Origin: Paenibacillus taichungensis
GTDB lineage: Bacteria; Bacillota; Bacilli; Paenibacillales; Paenibacillaceae
Length of the DNA: 64,000 nt
Direction: 5' to 3'
Assembly: GCF_003287275.1 (NCBI RefSeq)
Contig: NZ_QEVW01000008.1
Span: forward strand, 1 to 64,000
This document shows positions 19,935-28,259 of this stretch, in pieces. The notes below the pieces were generated by a model that was given only the letters and a program-made list of their open reading frames with translations, searched no databases and was not told the DNA's origin. How positions within the stretch are numbered: the stretch's first letter is position 1; every line of letters begins with the position of its first letter. Position numbers and translations under genes: made by a program.

Positions 19935-19963
19935 TTGACGGGAAACGGGCGAAGCGTCATAAT
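19935..19963 (+). promoter_or_regulatory. Promoter of relA
   Basis: TTGACG, 17 bases, CATAAT. It is close to the sigma-A consensus with ideal spacing and gives a leader of about 80 bases before relA. Confidence 0.65.
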
Positions 19964-19984
19964 TATAGGAAATTACTTTTACGG

Positions 19985-20023
19985 GGAACCTGTGTTGATA
20001 TCATGTCACGGGTTCCATTTTGT
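19985..20023 (+). promoter_or_regulatory. Terminator-like hairpin in the relA leader
   Basis: GGAACCTGTG pairs over all ten positions (one G-U) with CACGGGTTCC; a 12-base loop separates them and ATTTTGT follows. It lies between the relA promoter and the start codon. It may be an attenuator or a stability hairpin; the T-run is short. Confidence 0.5.
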
Positions 20024-20049
20024 ATAGAAAGGACACGGAACAGATCAGA

Positions 20050-22233
20050 ATGGGCATAGAGCAATTACTCGAGAAGGCCGGGGCATATATCAAAGAACCC
20101 GATCTGGTGCGCATACGTGAAGCTTACGAATTTGCTGATCAGGCCCACCATGGACAGACGCGAAAATCGGGAGAACCGTATATTCTGCATCCGCTTGCGG
20201 TTGCCGATATTGTTGTAAACATGCAGATGGACACCATCTCCATAATTGCAGCGCTTCTTCATGATGTAGTAGAAGATACTACGGTTTCACTTGAAGAAAT
20301 CCGCAATCATTTCGGCAATACGTGTGCCATGCTTGTTGACGGCTTGACGAAGCTGGAACGTATTCAGTTCCGCTCCAAGGAAGAACAGCAGAACGAGAAC
20401 TACCGCAAAATGTTCATCGCCATGGCGCAGGACATCCGTGTCATCGTGATCAAATTGGCTGACCGTCTGCATAATATGCGGACACTCAAGTTTCAGTCGG
20501 AAGAAAGCCAACGTCGGATTTCATATGAAACGTTGGAGATTTTCTGTCCGATTGCGAACCGTCTGGGTATATCTGCAATTAAATGGGAAATGGAGGACAT
20601 CGCCCTCCGTTATTTGAATCCGCAGCAATATTACCGAATTGCCAACCTGATGCACAAAAAGCGTGCGGAACGTGAGCAATATATTGATACGGTTATGGAC
20701 GGTATTACGAGCAAGCTGGATGAGATGGGAATTCAGGCAGATCTGTCTGGTCGACCTAAGCACATCTACAGTGTGTTCAAAAAAATGACAACGAAAAACA
20801 AACAGTTTAACGAGATTTATGATCTGCTTGCGATTCGTATTATTGTGGATAACATCAAGGATTGTTATGCTACCCTCGGCATTATACACACGTTATGGAA
20901 ACCAATGCCTGGACGTTTCAAGGACTATATTGCGATGCCGAAGGCAAACATGTATCAATCGCTGCATACCACAGTCGTAGGTCCGAATGGGGAACCAACT
21001 GAAGTCCAGATCCGGACATGGGATATGCACCGCACCGCTGAATTCGGTATTGCTGCCCACTGGGCCTACAAGGAAGGCGCTACGAACGGAAACGGAAATA
21101 ATTTTGAAGATAAAATTACGTTCTTCCGCGAGATTCTTGAACTTCAAAATGAAGCGCAGGATGCGTCTGAATTTGTAGAATCGCTTAAAATGGATTTCTT
21201 CTCTGATCTGGTGTTTGTATTCACGCCAAAAGGTGAAGTTATCGAATTGCCTACTGGATCTGTTCCATTGGATTTTGCATATAGAATCCATACAGAGGTG
21301 GGTAATCGGACAATTGGTGCCAAAGTAAATGGTCGTATCGTTCCACTCGATTATCATCTCAAAACAGGCGATATCATTGAAATTTTAACGTCCAAACATT
21401 CTTATGGACCGAGTCAGGACTGGCTTAAAATTGCAAAATCCTCTCACGCACGAGCGAAGATCAAGCAATGGTTCAAGAAGGAACGGCGGGAAGAAAACGT
21501 TGAAAAAGGACGCGACAGTTGTGAACGTGAACTTAAGCGCATGGGACTTGATCCATCTGCCTGGATGACAGACGATAAGTTGCAGGAAGCAGCCAAAAAG
21601 TATGCCTTCAATGATATTGAGGATATGCTCGCAGCTGTTGGCTTCGGTGGCATTACGGCTGCACAGATCGTGACCAAAGCAACGGAGAAACTTCGCAAGG
21701 AGCAGGAAGAATCCAGTTTGCTTGAACTGAACTCCGAGATGCGTGAGCTGAAGCCTGCACCTGAACGCAAAAACCGTCCGACCAATGGCATCCGTGTCAA
21801 AGGTATAGACAATTTACTTGTTCGCTTTGCGCGCTGCTGTAACCCTGTACCAGGGGATGCTATTATCGGGTATGTTACACGTGGACGTGGGGTTTCGGTG
21901 CATCGAACGGACTGTCCAAATATTCCGTCCAGTACGGATGGGGAAGAAGCAGCTCGCGTCATTGAAGTCGAGTGGGAAGAGAATATTGAAGCAAACTACA
22001 GCGTGGATATTGAGATTACGGGCCACGATCGTAACGGCTTGCTCAATGAAGTTCTTCAGGCTGTTTCCGAAAGTAAAACCAATATATCTGCCGTCACCGG
22101 GCGTACAGATAAAAATAAATTAGCATTGGTGCACGTCACAATTCTGATTCGTAATACGGAGCATCTGCATTCGGTTGTGGAACGGATCAAACGGGTGAAA
22201 GATGTTTATTCGGTGCATCGGATTATGCAGTAA
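20050..22233 (+). CDS. relA: RelA/SpoT-type bifunctional (p)ppGpp synthetase/hydrolase
   Basis: This is the stringent-response enzyme, about 727 residues. Domains in order: HD hydrolase (about 35-180, with ALLHDVVEDT), synthetase (about 230-340, with GRFKDYIAMPKANMYQSLHTT), TGS (about 390-450), helical and zinc-finger-like middle (RFARCCNPVPGD), and ACT (about 650-727). The RFKD motif and intact HD residues mark the bifunctional Gram-positive Rel type rather than the synthetase-only E. coli RelA. ATG 20050 gives the usual N-terminus MGIEQLLEKAG; its ribosome-binding site (AAAGGA, 15 bases away) is poorly spaced, and TTG 20020 is an alternative without any upstream site. dtd follows in the same operon. 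Confidence 0.96.
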   Translation: MGIEQLLEKAGAYIKEPDLVRIREAYEFADQAHHGQTRKSGEPYILHPLAVADIVVNMQMDTISIIAALLHDVVEDTTVSLEEIRNHFGNTCAMLVDGLTKLERIQFRSKEEQQNENYRKMFIAMAQDIRVIVIKLADRLHNMRTLKFQSEESQRRISYETLEIFCPIANRLGISAIKWEMEDIALRYLNPQQYYRIANLMHKKRAEREQYIDTVMDGITSKLDEMGIQADLSGRPKHIYSVFKKMTTKNKQFNEIYDLLAIRIIVDNIKDCYATLGIIHTLWKPMPGRFKDYIAMPKANMYQSLHTTVVGPNGEPTEVQIRTWDMHRTAEFGIAAHWAYKEGATNGNGNNFEDKITFFREILELQNEAQDASEFVESLKMDFFSDLVFVFTPKGEVIELPTGSVPLDFAYRIHTEVGNRTIGAKVNGRIVPLDYHLKTGDIIEILTSKHSYGPSQDWLKIAKSSHARAKIKQWFKKERREENVEKGRDSCERELKRMGLDPSAWMTDDKLQEAAKKYAFNDIEDMLAAVGFGGITAAQIVTKATEKLRKEQEESSLLELNSEMRELKPAPERKNRPTNGIRVKGIDNLLVRFARCCNPVPGDAIIGYVTRGRGVSVHRTDCPNIPSSTDGEEAARVIEVEWEENIEANYSVDIEITGHDRNGLLNEVLQAVSESKTNISAVTGRTDKNKLALVHVTILIRNTEHLHSVVERIKRVKDVYSVHRIMQ

Positions 22234-22245
22234 GGAGCCTGTAAG

Positions 22246-22707
22246 ATGAGGGTGCTTGTACAACGCTGTAAAGAGGCCCAGGTGACCGTTGGAGACGAGC
22301 TGACGGGGAGAATTGAATCCGGATTGATGTTGCTCGTGGGAATTACACATGAGGACACGGAGAAGGATGCCATCTATTTGGCAGACAAAATTGCTGGACT
22401 CCGAATCTTTGAGGATGAGCAGGAAAAGATGAATCTCAGTCTAATGGATGTGGGCGGGGCTGTATTATCTGTCTCACAATTTACATTGTACGGAGATTGC
22501 CGCAAAGGAAAACGCCCAAGCTTTGCAGCTGCAGCCAGACCTGAAGCGGCGGAATTGTTGTATGAAACGTTTAATCAGCTGCTACGTGATAAAGGAATTC
22601 AGGTGGAAACCGGACGTTTCGGAGCGATGATGGATGTGACTTTCACGAATTGGGGACCAGTGACATTAATGCTTGAAAGCCCTATTCGTCAAGAAACGCA
22701 TGCATAA
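22246..22707 (+). CDS. dtd: D-aminoacyl-tRNA deacylase
   Basis: Dtd removes D-amino acids mischarged on tRNA. The 153-residue protein has the family motifs [19 protein letters not shown] and, near the end, [11 protein letters not shown], which contains the Gly-cisPro region that excludes L-amino acids. AAGGAG lies 11 bases before ATG 22246. It follows relA by 12 bases, the conserved relA-dtd pair. Confidence 0.96.
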   Translation: MRVLVQRCKEAQVTVGDELTGRIESGLMLLVGITHEDTEKDAIYLADKIAGLRIFEDEQEKMNLSLMDVGGAVLSVSQFTLYGDCRKGKRPSFAAAARPEAAELLYETFNQLLRDKGIQVETGRFGAMMDVTFTNWGPVTLMLESPIRQETHA

Positions 22708-22784
22708 TTGATTGGGGAACAGGCCATAATGAGGGATAATTCGGTTCATTAACATAAGATGATCAAAGGAGTATCCCAACCATT

Positions 22785-22952
22785 ATGCGCCAATCCGTCA
22801 AGGAAACACGTTCCCGAATAGAACCTCTGCTTCTGCCTGGAAACCTGTATGAGTCCCTGAAGCTTGCCCGAGCTGCTGCAGAGTGTGCAACAACGATCTG
22901 GGCCCTTCAGGATTCGGATAAAGGTGAGCAGAGCCGTCTTCCGCGTGACTGA
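22785..22952 (+). CDS. Small unknown protein (55 residues)
   Basis: ATG 22785 to TGA 22952 encodes 55 residues starting MRQSVKETRSRIEPLLLPGN and ending SRLPRD. AAAGGAG lies 13 bases before the ATG, slightly far. The middle (LYESLKLARAAAECATTIWAL) could form one amphipathic helix. A clear terminator follows 25 bases after the stop, which supports a real short gene. I do not recognise it. It follows dtd by 77 bases and could be on the same transcript. Confidence 0.5.
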   Translation: MRQSVKETRSRIEPLLLPGNLYESLKLARAAAECATTIWALQDSDKGEQSRLPRD

Positions 22953-22976
22953 GTGCTGAACATTTGGAATGAATGA

Positions 22977-23013
22977 AAAGTCTTGATTCGATCATCGAAT
23001 CAGGGCTTTTTTT
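22977..23013 (+). terminator. Intrinsic terminator after the 55-residue gene
   Basis: AAGTCTTGATTCG pairs with CGAATCAGGGCTT (two mismatched or wobble positions), loop ATCAT, followed by TTTTTTT. Confidence 0.85.
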
Positions 23014-23236
23014 GTTGTGGAGCTTAACTGTTTCTGAATCGGGCCACCTTATCAAAGCCAAAATAATACAGGCTCGTCATGTTATAAACGGCTCTGGTTA
23101 GGGTAATAACAGAACGAGGCACAATGGCGTGCCAGGTTAAATATCTATTACGGGCAATGAACAAGAAATATACACCAACAATTTCTGCGAATACCCGATT
23201 CAAGAAGTTTCGAACACGGAAAGGAGAACATACGTT

Positions 23237-23743
23237 ATGAGTAAAGTTGCTTTTTTATTGGCGAATGATTTCGAAGATTCGGAAATGCAGGTTCCATATG
23301 ATGAGGTGAAAAAAGCCGGGCACGACGTGGAAATTATCGGCTTGAAGGCAGGAGAGACGCTGAAAGGTAAAGGTGGTAAAGCCACCTATACTTCGGACAA
23401 AGCGATCGCTGAGGTTTCGGCTTCGGATTACGACGCAGTTGTCATTCCAGGTGGGTCTTCTCCTGAAAATTTGCGTACGGACGCACATATCCTGAAATTC
23501 GTAACGGAAATCAATAGTGCGAAGAAACCTATCGCTGCGATCTGCCACGGTCCGCAAATTCTGGCAAGTGCAAATCTGTTGAAAGGCCGTACGATTACCT
23601 CCTATCCACCGCTCAAGGATGATATGGTGAACGCAGGGGCAGAATTCAAGGATCATGAAGCTGTAGTCGATGGCAATTATATTACATCCCGTACGCCAGC
23701 CGATGAACCAGCATTTGTTCGCGAGTTGTTAAAAGTCATTTAA
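23237..23743 (+). CDS. DJ-1/PfpI family protein (intracellular protease / deglycase-like)
   Basis: The 168-residue protein has the DJ-1/PfpI fold signatures: N-terminal VAFLLANDFEDSEM with the conserved acid, VVIPGGSSPENLR, and the nucleophile elbow AAICHGPQIL with C103. Close relatives are general stress proteins of the YfkM (GSP18) and PfpI type; the true substrate (protease, glyoxalase or deglycase) is disputed for the family. AAAGGAG precedes ATG 23237 by about 9 bases. It stands alone between terminators, which suits stress control, although I see no sigma-B promoter. Confidence 0.9.
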   Translation: MSKVAFLLANDFEDSEMQVPYDEVKKAGHDVEIIGLKAGETLKGKGGKATYTSDKAIAEVSASDYDAVVIPGGSSPENLRTDAHILKFVTEINSAKKPIAAICHGPQILASANLLKGRTITSYPPLKDDMVNAGAEFKDHEAVVDGNYITSRTPADEPAFVRELLKVI

Positions 23744-23860
23744 CAACTTGGAACGGACCGTACTTTAATGTGATTGCTGATTAAAATGTAGATTAAAGCT
23801 CAAAGCTTTTAATTTTCGTTAGTTATTCCAAGCATTTATTCCGATAAAGGAGGGTTTGAC

Positions 23861-24307
23861 ATGACAAAACATATTCAGGCGTATTTTCGGACCGAGGACG
23901 AGGCAGAGGGGGCTAGAACCTCACTTCAGACGTTCCGTACAGAGCATTTGGAAGTAGGGCAACTGGATAGCGCGGTTGGCAGAGACAAACGGATTATGGT
24001 ACCTCTGGTGCCTTATAACACAGCGGGTGGCGTAGGGACCAATGGAGCCATGGGTGTGGGTGCAGCACCTGGGGTGCCGGCCAGCGAAAATGTAATCCCG
24101 GTCGTCAGCAATGTGGATCGTGATACCGAGCGAGGTACCCGAGAAAATGTGAATGAGGATGGCGATCTGTTGAATGCGGCGGATGTATCCTCGGCTGACT
24201 ATGACGACCTGCATTATGTTTTGTCTGCCAAAGTAAGGGATGAGGATTATGAGGAAATTGTTCATAAACTTCGTTCCAACCAAGCTTATGTGGAAGAATT
24301 GAATTAA
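23861..24307 (+). CDS. Unknown 148-residue protein, possibly general-stress GSP17M-like
   Basis: I do not recognise this protein with confidence. It is acidic and made of an N-terminal block (HIQAYFRTEDEAEGARTSL, residues 4-35), a glycine/alanine-rich flexible middle (AGGVGTNGAMGVGAAPGV), an acidic stretch, and a C-terminal block (LHYVLSAKVRDEDYEEIVHKL) of similar beta-alpha character. The first block resembles proteins that bring a short beta-alpha unit to DNA- or membrane-independent stress proteins of the GSP17M/YflT type, but this is weak. AAAGGAGGG is a strong ribosome-binding site before ATG 23861, and a good terminator follows. Confidence 0.7.
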   Translation: MTKHIQAYFRTEDEAEGARTSLQTFRTEHLEVGQLDSAVGRDKRIMVPLVPYNTAGGVGTNGAMGVGAAPGVPASENVIPVVSNVDRDTERGTRENVNEDGDLLNAADVSSADYDDLHYVLSAKVRDEDYEEIVHKLRSNQAYVEELN

Positions 24308-24318
24308 TAATTACAATG

Positions 24319-24372
24319 AAGCCCCTGCAGTGCCTGATTTCAATGTCAGGACACTCTGCTGGGGCTTTTTGG
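24319..24372 (+). terminator. Intrinsic terminator after the 148-residue gene
   Basis: AAGCCCC with GCAG and CCTGA pairs with TCAGG, CTGC and GGGGCTT around a short loop, followed by TTTTT. It lies 12 bases after the stop codon. Confidence 0.85.
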
Positions 24373-24497
24373 ATAGAACAACAAATTATAAAGCGCTATC
24401 ATTTTTGTAATATTACTGTAATATTAGTTACATAAGCCTTTAACATAGCTCGTTTATAATAACACACATGACCCCCTTTTTTTATATATCCTTTGAG

Positions 24498-24526
24498 CCT
24501 GCACACCGTGTGCAGGTTTTTTTTTT
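24498..24526 (+). terminator. Strong intrinsic terminator without an adjacent gene
   Basis: CCTGCACAC and GTGTGCAGG form a perfect inverted repeat around one base, followed by ten T. A terminator for the upstream gene already exists at 24319, so this one may end a separate short transcript beginning after TATAAT 24455-24460. Confidence 0.8.
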
Positions 24527-24758
24527 GAGATGAGAATTTATATGTTTTGGACGAAGCTTACCCCGTATTCAAATTTTTGCTAGAATAGAGAAATGGGTTT
24601 AAGTATTTTAAAGCGAATTATTTTCATAGTTGGGCTTCATTGGACGGTAAATCAAGCTTCCAGCAATTGGGCTCAGACGAATCTAATCCTATGATAGAGA
24701 GTGTGAGGAATTCATAGCCAGAGTGATCGTCATATTCTAGATGAACCTATACTCGCTG

Positions 24759-24800
24759 AAACGGCCCCGCCCTTCTACAAGGGCGGGGCAACCGTTTCTG
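24759..24800. repeat. GC-rich long inverted repeat
   Basis: GAAACGG plus CCCCGCCCTT pairs with AAGGGCGGGG plus CCGTTTC around a CTAC loop, with a three-base CAA bulge. The stem is about 17 bp and clearly GC-richer than its surroundings. No T-run follows on either strand, so it is not a standard terminator. Confidence 0.7.
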
Positions 24801-24802
24801 CT

Positions 24803-24832
24803 TGATTGCTGGAAATTGTAAGTCATATAGAA
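24803..24832 (+). promoter_or_regulatory. Candidate promoter of the SEC-C gene
   Basis: TTGATT, 18 bases, TATAGA, about 88 bases before the start codon. Confidence 0.35.
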
Positions 24833-24920
24833 TGCCTTGTATGAGAAATGACACCTGGAATTCTAAAGCAACAGTGTTCTCATGCAAATGGCTAGTGACA
24901 GATTTAAGGGGGAATTAGTT

Positions 24921-26189
24921 TTGAGTAAGGTTGGAAGAAATGATTTATGCCCATGCGGAAGCGGGAAGAAATATAAGAAATGCTGTCTGGGCAAGGAGCC
25001 CTCTTCGGTAGAATCGATATTGGGGCTGATATCAACGGAGCAACCGGTCCAGGAAGCCTCGATTCAGCCTGAGAGCAAGCTGACCCTGACCAAGCTGAAA
25101 AAGATGGTGGCGAGCGAACTGAAATGGGAGCATCCGGCTCACGAACAGCTGGCACTGCAGCTTATTGAGGATATGAGAAACCAATACGAGCGGGAGCTGA
25201 TTTTGGAAGCTCTGATGCTATGGAATGGCTATTCCCGTCAGACCCAGCCTACTGTCAAGAAGACAGGCTCGTTCTGCGCCGCAATCGAGTATTTGCTGTC
25301 CGAGGAATACGGATTCAATGTCTCAAAGGCTGAGCTGGCCTCTAAATATGAGGTAGCAACAGCAACGATCTCCCGGAAGGTTAAGGAGATGTTTAATTAC
25401 ATCGAAGAATATGGCATGGGCGGCGAAACTGATGAGCTGATGATGCTGAACAGCCCAGGCACATCGAAGGATAAAGCGCAAGCTCTGCTACATAAGGCGA
25501 TGGAAGCCAGTTCTGCCAAACGCAGAGTACAGCTGGCGGAAACGGTACTGGAGATGTATCCTGACAGCTCTGATGCGTATCTTATTCTGGCTGAGGAGTC
25601 GGACAATGAGCAGGATGCACGAGCTTTCCTCAAGGACGGAATCGCTGCTGGCAAACGCGAACTTGGCGAACTGTTCTTTGAGAAGAACAAAGGGGACTTC
25701 TGGAGGCTTCATGAGACCCGTCCATATATCCGGATATGCAAAAGCTACGCCGAATCCTGCTGGTTTGGCGGAGATACCAAAGAAGCGGCACAAATCCTAG
25801 AGCATATTTTGGAGCTTAATACGGAAGACAATACCGGGGCGCGTTACCTGCTCGCTGCTGTGTATTTGTACAGCAACCAATTGAAGCAGGCAGAGCAACT
25901 GATGGAGAAGTATGGGAAAGGTGACGCCGCAACTGCCTTTGCGTATGACAAGATCATTCTGGAGTACAAGAGGAATGGAATTACCGCCCAGCTCAACATG
26001 TTGTACCGTGTGGCCAGGGATGTGAACAAACATGTGCCTGATTATCTGCTGGGTTTGAAGCGGCTGCCGCATAACCTCCCTGATTTTGTCGGAATGGGCA
26101 ATTCCGACGAAGCGATTGAATATGTCATTATGCATTCCCGTCTATGGGCGAATGTGCCGGATCTGCTGAAGTGGATGCTGAAACAATAG
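24921..26189 (+). CDS. SEC-C zinc-binding, HTH and TPR-like protein
   Basis: The product has about 422 residues. It opens with a SEC-C zinc motif, [18 protein letters not shown] (C10, C12, C21, C22), as found at the end of SecA. A helical region follows with a possible helix-turn-helix ([23 protein letters not shown], about residues 140-165), and then repeated helix pairs that look like TPR units (about 190-380: [43 protein letters not shown]). Start TTG 24921 has AAGGGGG upstream. No function is known to me; SEC-C proteins often tether to ribosomes or act in quality control. It is flanked by terminators. Confidence 0.8.
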   Translation: MSKVGRNDLCPCGSGKKYKKCCLGKEPSSVESILGLISTEQPVQEASIQPESKLTLTKLKKMVASELKWEHPAHEQLALQLIEDMRNQYERELILEALMLWNGYSRQTQPTVKKTGSFCAAIEYLLSEEYGFNVSKAELASKYEVATATISRKVKEMFNYIEEYGMGGETDELMMLNSPGTSKDKAQALLHKAMEASSAKRRVQLAETVLEMYPDSSDAYLILAEESDNEQDARAFLKDGIAAGKRELGELFFEKNKGDFWRLHETRPYIRICKSYAESCWFGGDTKEAAQILEHILELNTEDNTGARYLLAAVYLYSNQLKQAEQLMEKYGKGDAATAFAYDKIILEYKRNGITAQLNMLYRVARDVNKHVPDYLLGLKRLPHNLPDFVGMGNSDEAIEYVIMHSRLWANVPDLLKWMLKQ

Positions 26190-26214
26190 AGATAGAGATA
26201 TAAGAAGGCAATAG

Positions 26215-26257
26215 AAGTTGGAATTCATTTGGTGAAACCAGCTTCTATTAGCCTTGA
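26215..26257 (+). terminator. Hairpin after the SEC-C gene
   Basis: AAGGC-AATAGAAG-TTGG pairs with CCAG-CTTCTATT-A-GCCTT over a 16-base loop, followed by GATTT. It is a long stem with a weak T tail, 25 bases after the stop, probably a terminator. Confidence 0.65.
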
Positions 26258-26327
26258 TTTCTATGGACTCCGCATCCCGTACGGCGTGTGAAAATCGTTT
26301 TCTAATGCTATCTTTTGGTGTTAACCC

Positions 26328-26356
26328 TTGACTTTAGCACTGCGGTTCATTACAAT
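26328..26356 (+). promoter_or_regulatory. Promoter of the hisS T-box transcript
   Basis: TTGACT, 17 bases, TACAAT, ahead of the T-box leader. Confidence 0.6.
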
Positions 26357-26409
26357 CAGAAAATAAATTAACTTTAAACGTTATATAATAACATGTAATC
26401 ATATAACTT

Positions 26410-26765
26410 GATGATTTGATGACGGGACCAAGTACTCCGTGCCCACATGAACAGAGAGGAATCCCTTGGCTGTAAGGATTCTCTTGATGAGCGGACGAAT
26501 GACTTCCCCGAGAACAGACAGCGAACACATTGGATTTATATCTGATGGTTATTAGCTGGCCTGCGCAGGACGTGCGTTATACGTAGAGCGGAATGATCTG
26601 TTTGATCGGATTGCCTGGAGCAACCTTAGATCATCACATGATCACCTGAACGGCGAAAGTGTCAGGGATTCCGGAATGTGGGTGGTACCACGGGTGAATG
26701 TGTAAACACAATCCCTCGTCCCTTTGTCTACTGTTTATACAGCGACAGGGCGAGGGATTTTTTTG
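26410..26765 (+). promoter_or_regulatory. T-box leader riboswitch of hisS-aspS
   Basis: T-box leaders read the charging state of a tRNA through a specifier codon and the free CCA end. Seen here: AGTAC (26431-26435) of the specifier loop; the AG-bulge/distal loop (AGAGAGG ... TTGGCTG); the T-box GGTGGTACCACGGG (26681-26694); and a terminator with CCCTCGTCCC and GACAGGGCGAGGG before seven T (26711-26765). Modelling Stem I on the alaS leader below puts GAC (26501-26503), an Asp codon, in the specifier position; CAC (His) occurs at 26526-26528 but outside that Stem I. Both aspS and hisS lie downstream. Confidence 0.9.
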
Positions 26766-26800
26766 TTATACAGAGAAAATAGATGCTGGAGGGATGAAAG

Positions 26801-28054
26801 ATGGCTTTTCAAAAACCGACTGGAACGCAGGACTTGCTACCTGGTGTTGTGGAAAAGTGGCAGTTCGTAGAGGAAAAAGCGCGTGATCTGTGTCGCCGTT
26901 TTAATTACCGCGAGATTCGCACACCGATCTTCGAACAGACTTCTTTATTTGTACGAGGCGTTGGGGAAACAACCGATATTGTTGAAAAAGAAATGTACAC
27001 CTTCAATGATAAAGGGGACCGCAGCATGACCCTTCGTCCGGAGGGTACAGCGGGTGTTGTCCGCGCTTATGTGGAAAATAAAATTTATGGCGAACCGGAT
27101 GTGAGCAAGCTCTATTACATCGGTCCGATGTTCCGTTATGAACGTCCGCAAGCAGGTCGCCAGCGTCAGTTCCACCAGTTCGGTGTAGAAGCTATCGGAG
27201 CCCTTGATCCAGCGATCGATGCTGAAGTCATTGCGCTTGGGTATCAACTGTGTGTAGAACTGGGATTGAAAGATGTCAAAGTCGAGATCAACTCGGTGGG
27301 TAACCCAACGAGCCGTGCAGAATATCGCGAAAAACTGCTTGGATTCCTCAGACCGATGAAGGACAGCCTGTGCAAGGACTGCCAATCCCGGATGGAACGT
27401 AATCCGCTGCGTGTGCTCGACTGCAAAGTTGATCAGGACAAATTCGTAGGGGCACCTTCCATACTGGATAGTCTGGATGAAGAATCATTGAACCACTTCG
27501 CTAAACTGAAAAAGTATCTGGATGATTTTGGCGTAGATTACGTGGTGAACAATCGTCTGGTACGCGGCTTGGATTACTACACATTGACTGCTTTTGAACT
27601 GAAAGCCCAAGGCATTGGCGCGATTGATACAGTCGGCGGTGGGGGCAGATACAACGGCCTCGTTGGAGATATCGGTGGACCAGATCAGCCTGGTATTGGT
27701 TTCGGTATCGGTCTGGAGCGTATTCAACTGATTCTGGAACACCAGAACATTGATGTTAGTTCCCTTGCTCCACTGGATGTATATTTTGTTGCTCTCGGTG
27801 AAGCTGCCGATCGTGAAGTCAACCGTCAACTGTTTAAGCTTCGTCAATCCGGTCTGTCCGGTGAACGCGACTATCTCGGTCGCAAGATGAAGGCCCAGAT
27901 GAAATCAGCTGACCGGTTCAAAGCCCGTTACACTGCCATTCTTGGTGATGATGAACTGGAACGCGGGGAAATTGCCCTGAAGTCCATGGATACAGGTGAA
28001 CAACAAACGGTGAAGCTGGATGATCTGGTATCAGCTATACGTGGAAGTAAATAA
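26801..28054 (+). CDS. hisS: Histidyl-tRNA synthetase
   Basis: This class II synthetase charges tRNA-His. The 417-residue protein starts MAFQKPTGTQDLLPG and has motif 1 (about 30-60), motif 2 MFRYERPQAGRQRQFHQFG with the conserved arginine, the histidine-specific loop LVRGLDYYTLTAFEL, motif 3 GIGFGIGLERI and a C-terminal anticodon-binding domain (about 325-417). GGAGGGATG stands before ATG 26801. It lies just after its T-box leader and 205 bases before aspS, with which it is probably co-transcribed. Confidence 0.98.
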   Translation: MAFQKPTGTQDLLPGVVEKWQFVEEKARDLCRRFNYREIRTPIFEQTSLFVRGVGETTDIVEKEMYTFNDKGDRSMTLRPEGTAGVVRAYVENKIYGEPDVSKLYYIGPMFRYERPQAGRQRQFHQFGVEAIGALDPAIDAEVIALGYQLCVELGLKDVKVEINSVGNPTSRAEYREKLLGFLRPMKDSLCKDCQSRMERNPLRVLDCKVDQDKFVGAPSILDSLDEESLNHFAKLKKYLDDFGVDYVVNNRLVRGLDYYTLTAFELKAQGIGAIDTVGGGGRYNGLVGDIGGPDQPGIGFGIGLERIQLILEHQNIDVSSLAPLDVYFVALGEAADREVNRQLFKLRQSGLSGERDYLGRKMKAQMKSADRFKARYTAILGDDELERGEIALKSMDTGEQQTVKLDDLVSAIRGSK

Positions 28055-28116
28055 GCACGAGTGAGTTTGAAACTGTAAAATAACAACAATTGATCCGGCA
28101 AAATTACTGAGGTTCA

Positions 28117-28144
28117 CCAATGTTTCCGATTAATCGGAAGTTGG
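28117..28144. repeat. Palindrome between hisS and aspS
   Basis: TTCCGATT is followed directly by AATCGGAA, a perfect 16-base palindrome, flanked by CCAA and TTGG in matching positions. No T-run follows, so it is not an ordinary terminator. It may be a protein-binding site or processing hairpin. Confidence 0.5.
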
Positions 28145-28259
28145 CGGGTCAGAGGTAACATGCCTTTTCGAATAATATCGTCTTCACGCAACCGCACTGT
28201 TGAAAAGCGGGCTCTACCCGCACATACAGAACGGAAATTCACATAAGAGGAGTTTGGTT

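Larger units (their letters stand above)
19674..20049. other. Divergent promoter region between uracil permease and relA
   Basis: This 376-base gap holds a minus-strand promoter candidate for the permease (19715-19743), a good plus-strand promoter for relA (19935-19963) and a terminator-like hairpin in the relA leader (19985-20016). The middle part is AT-rich with no open frame and no riboswitch that I recognise. Confidence 0.6.
24373..24920. other. Large intergenic region with hairpins and promoter-like sites
   Basis: No convincing gene lies in these 548 bases. The region holds a consensus TATAAT followed by a perfect inverted repeat and ten T (24455-24526), a long GC-rich hairpin without a T-run (24759-24800), and a promoter candidate for the SEC-C gene (24803-24832). 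The rest is AT-rich and featureless by eye. Confidence 0.55.

Noticed and set aside
28055..28259. Second T-box leader before aspS
   Set aside because: No GGTGGTACC-type T-box, AGTA motif or terminator occurs in the gap.
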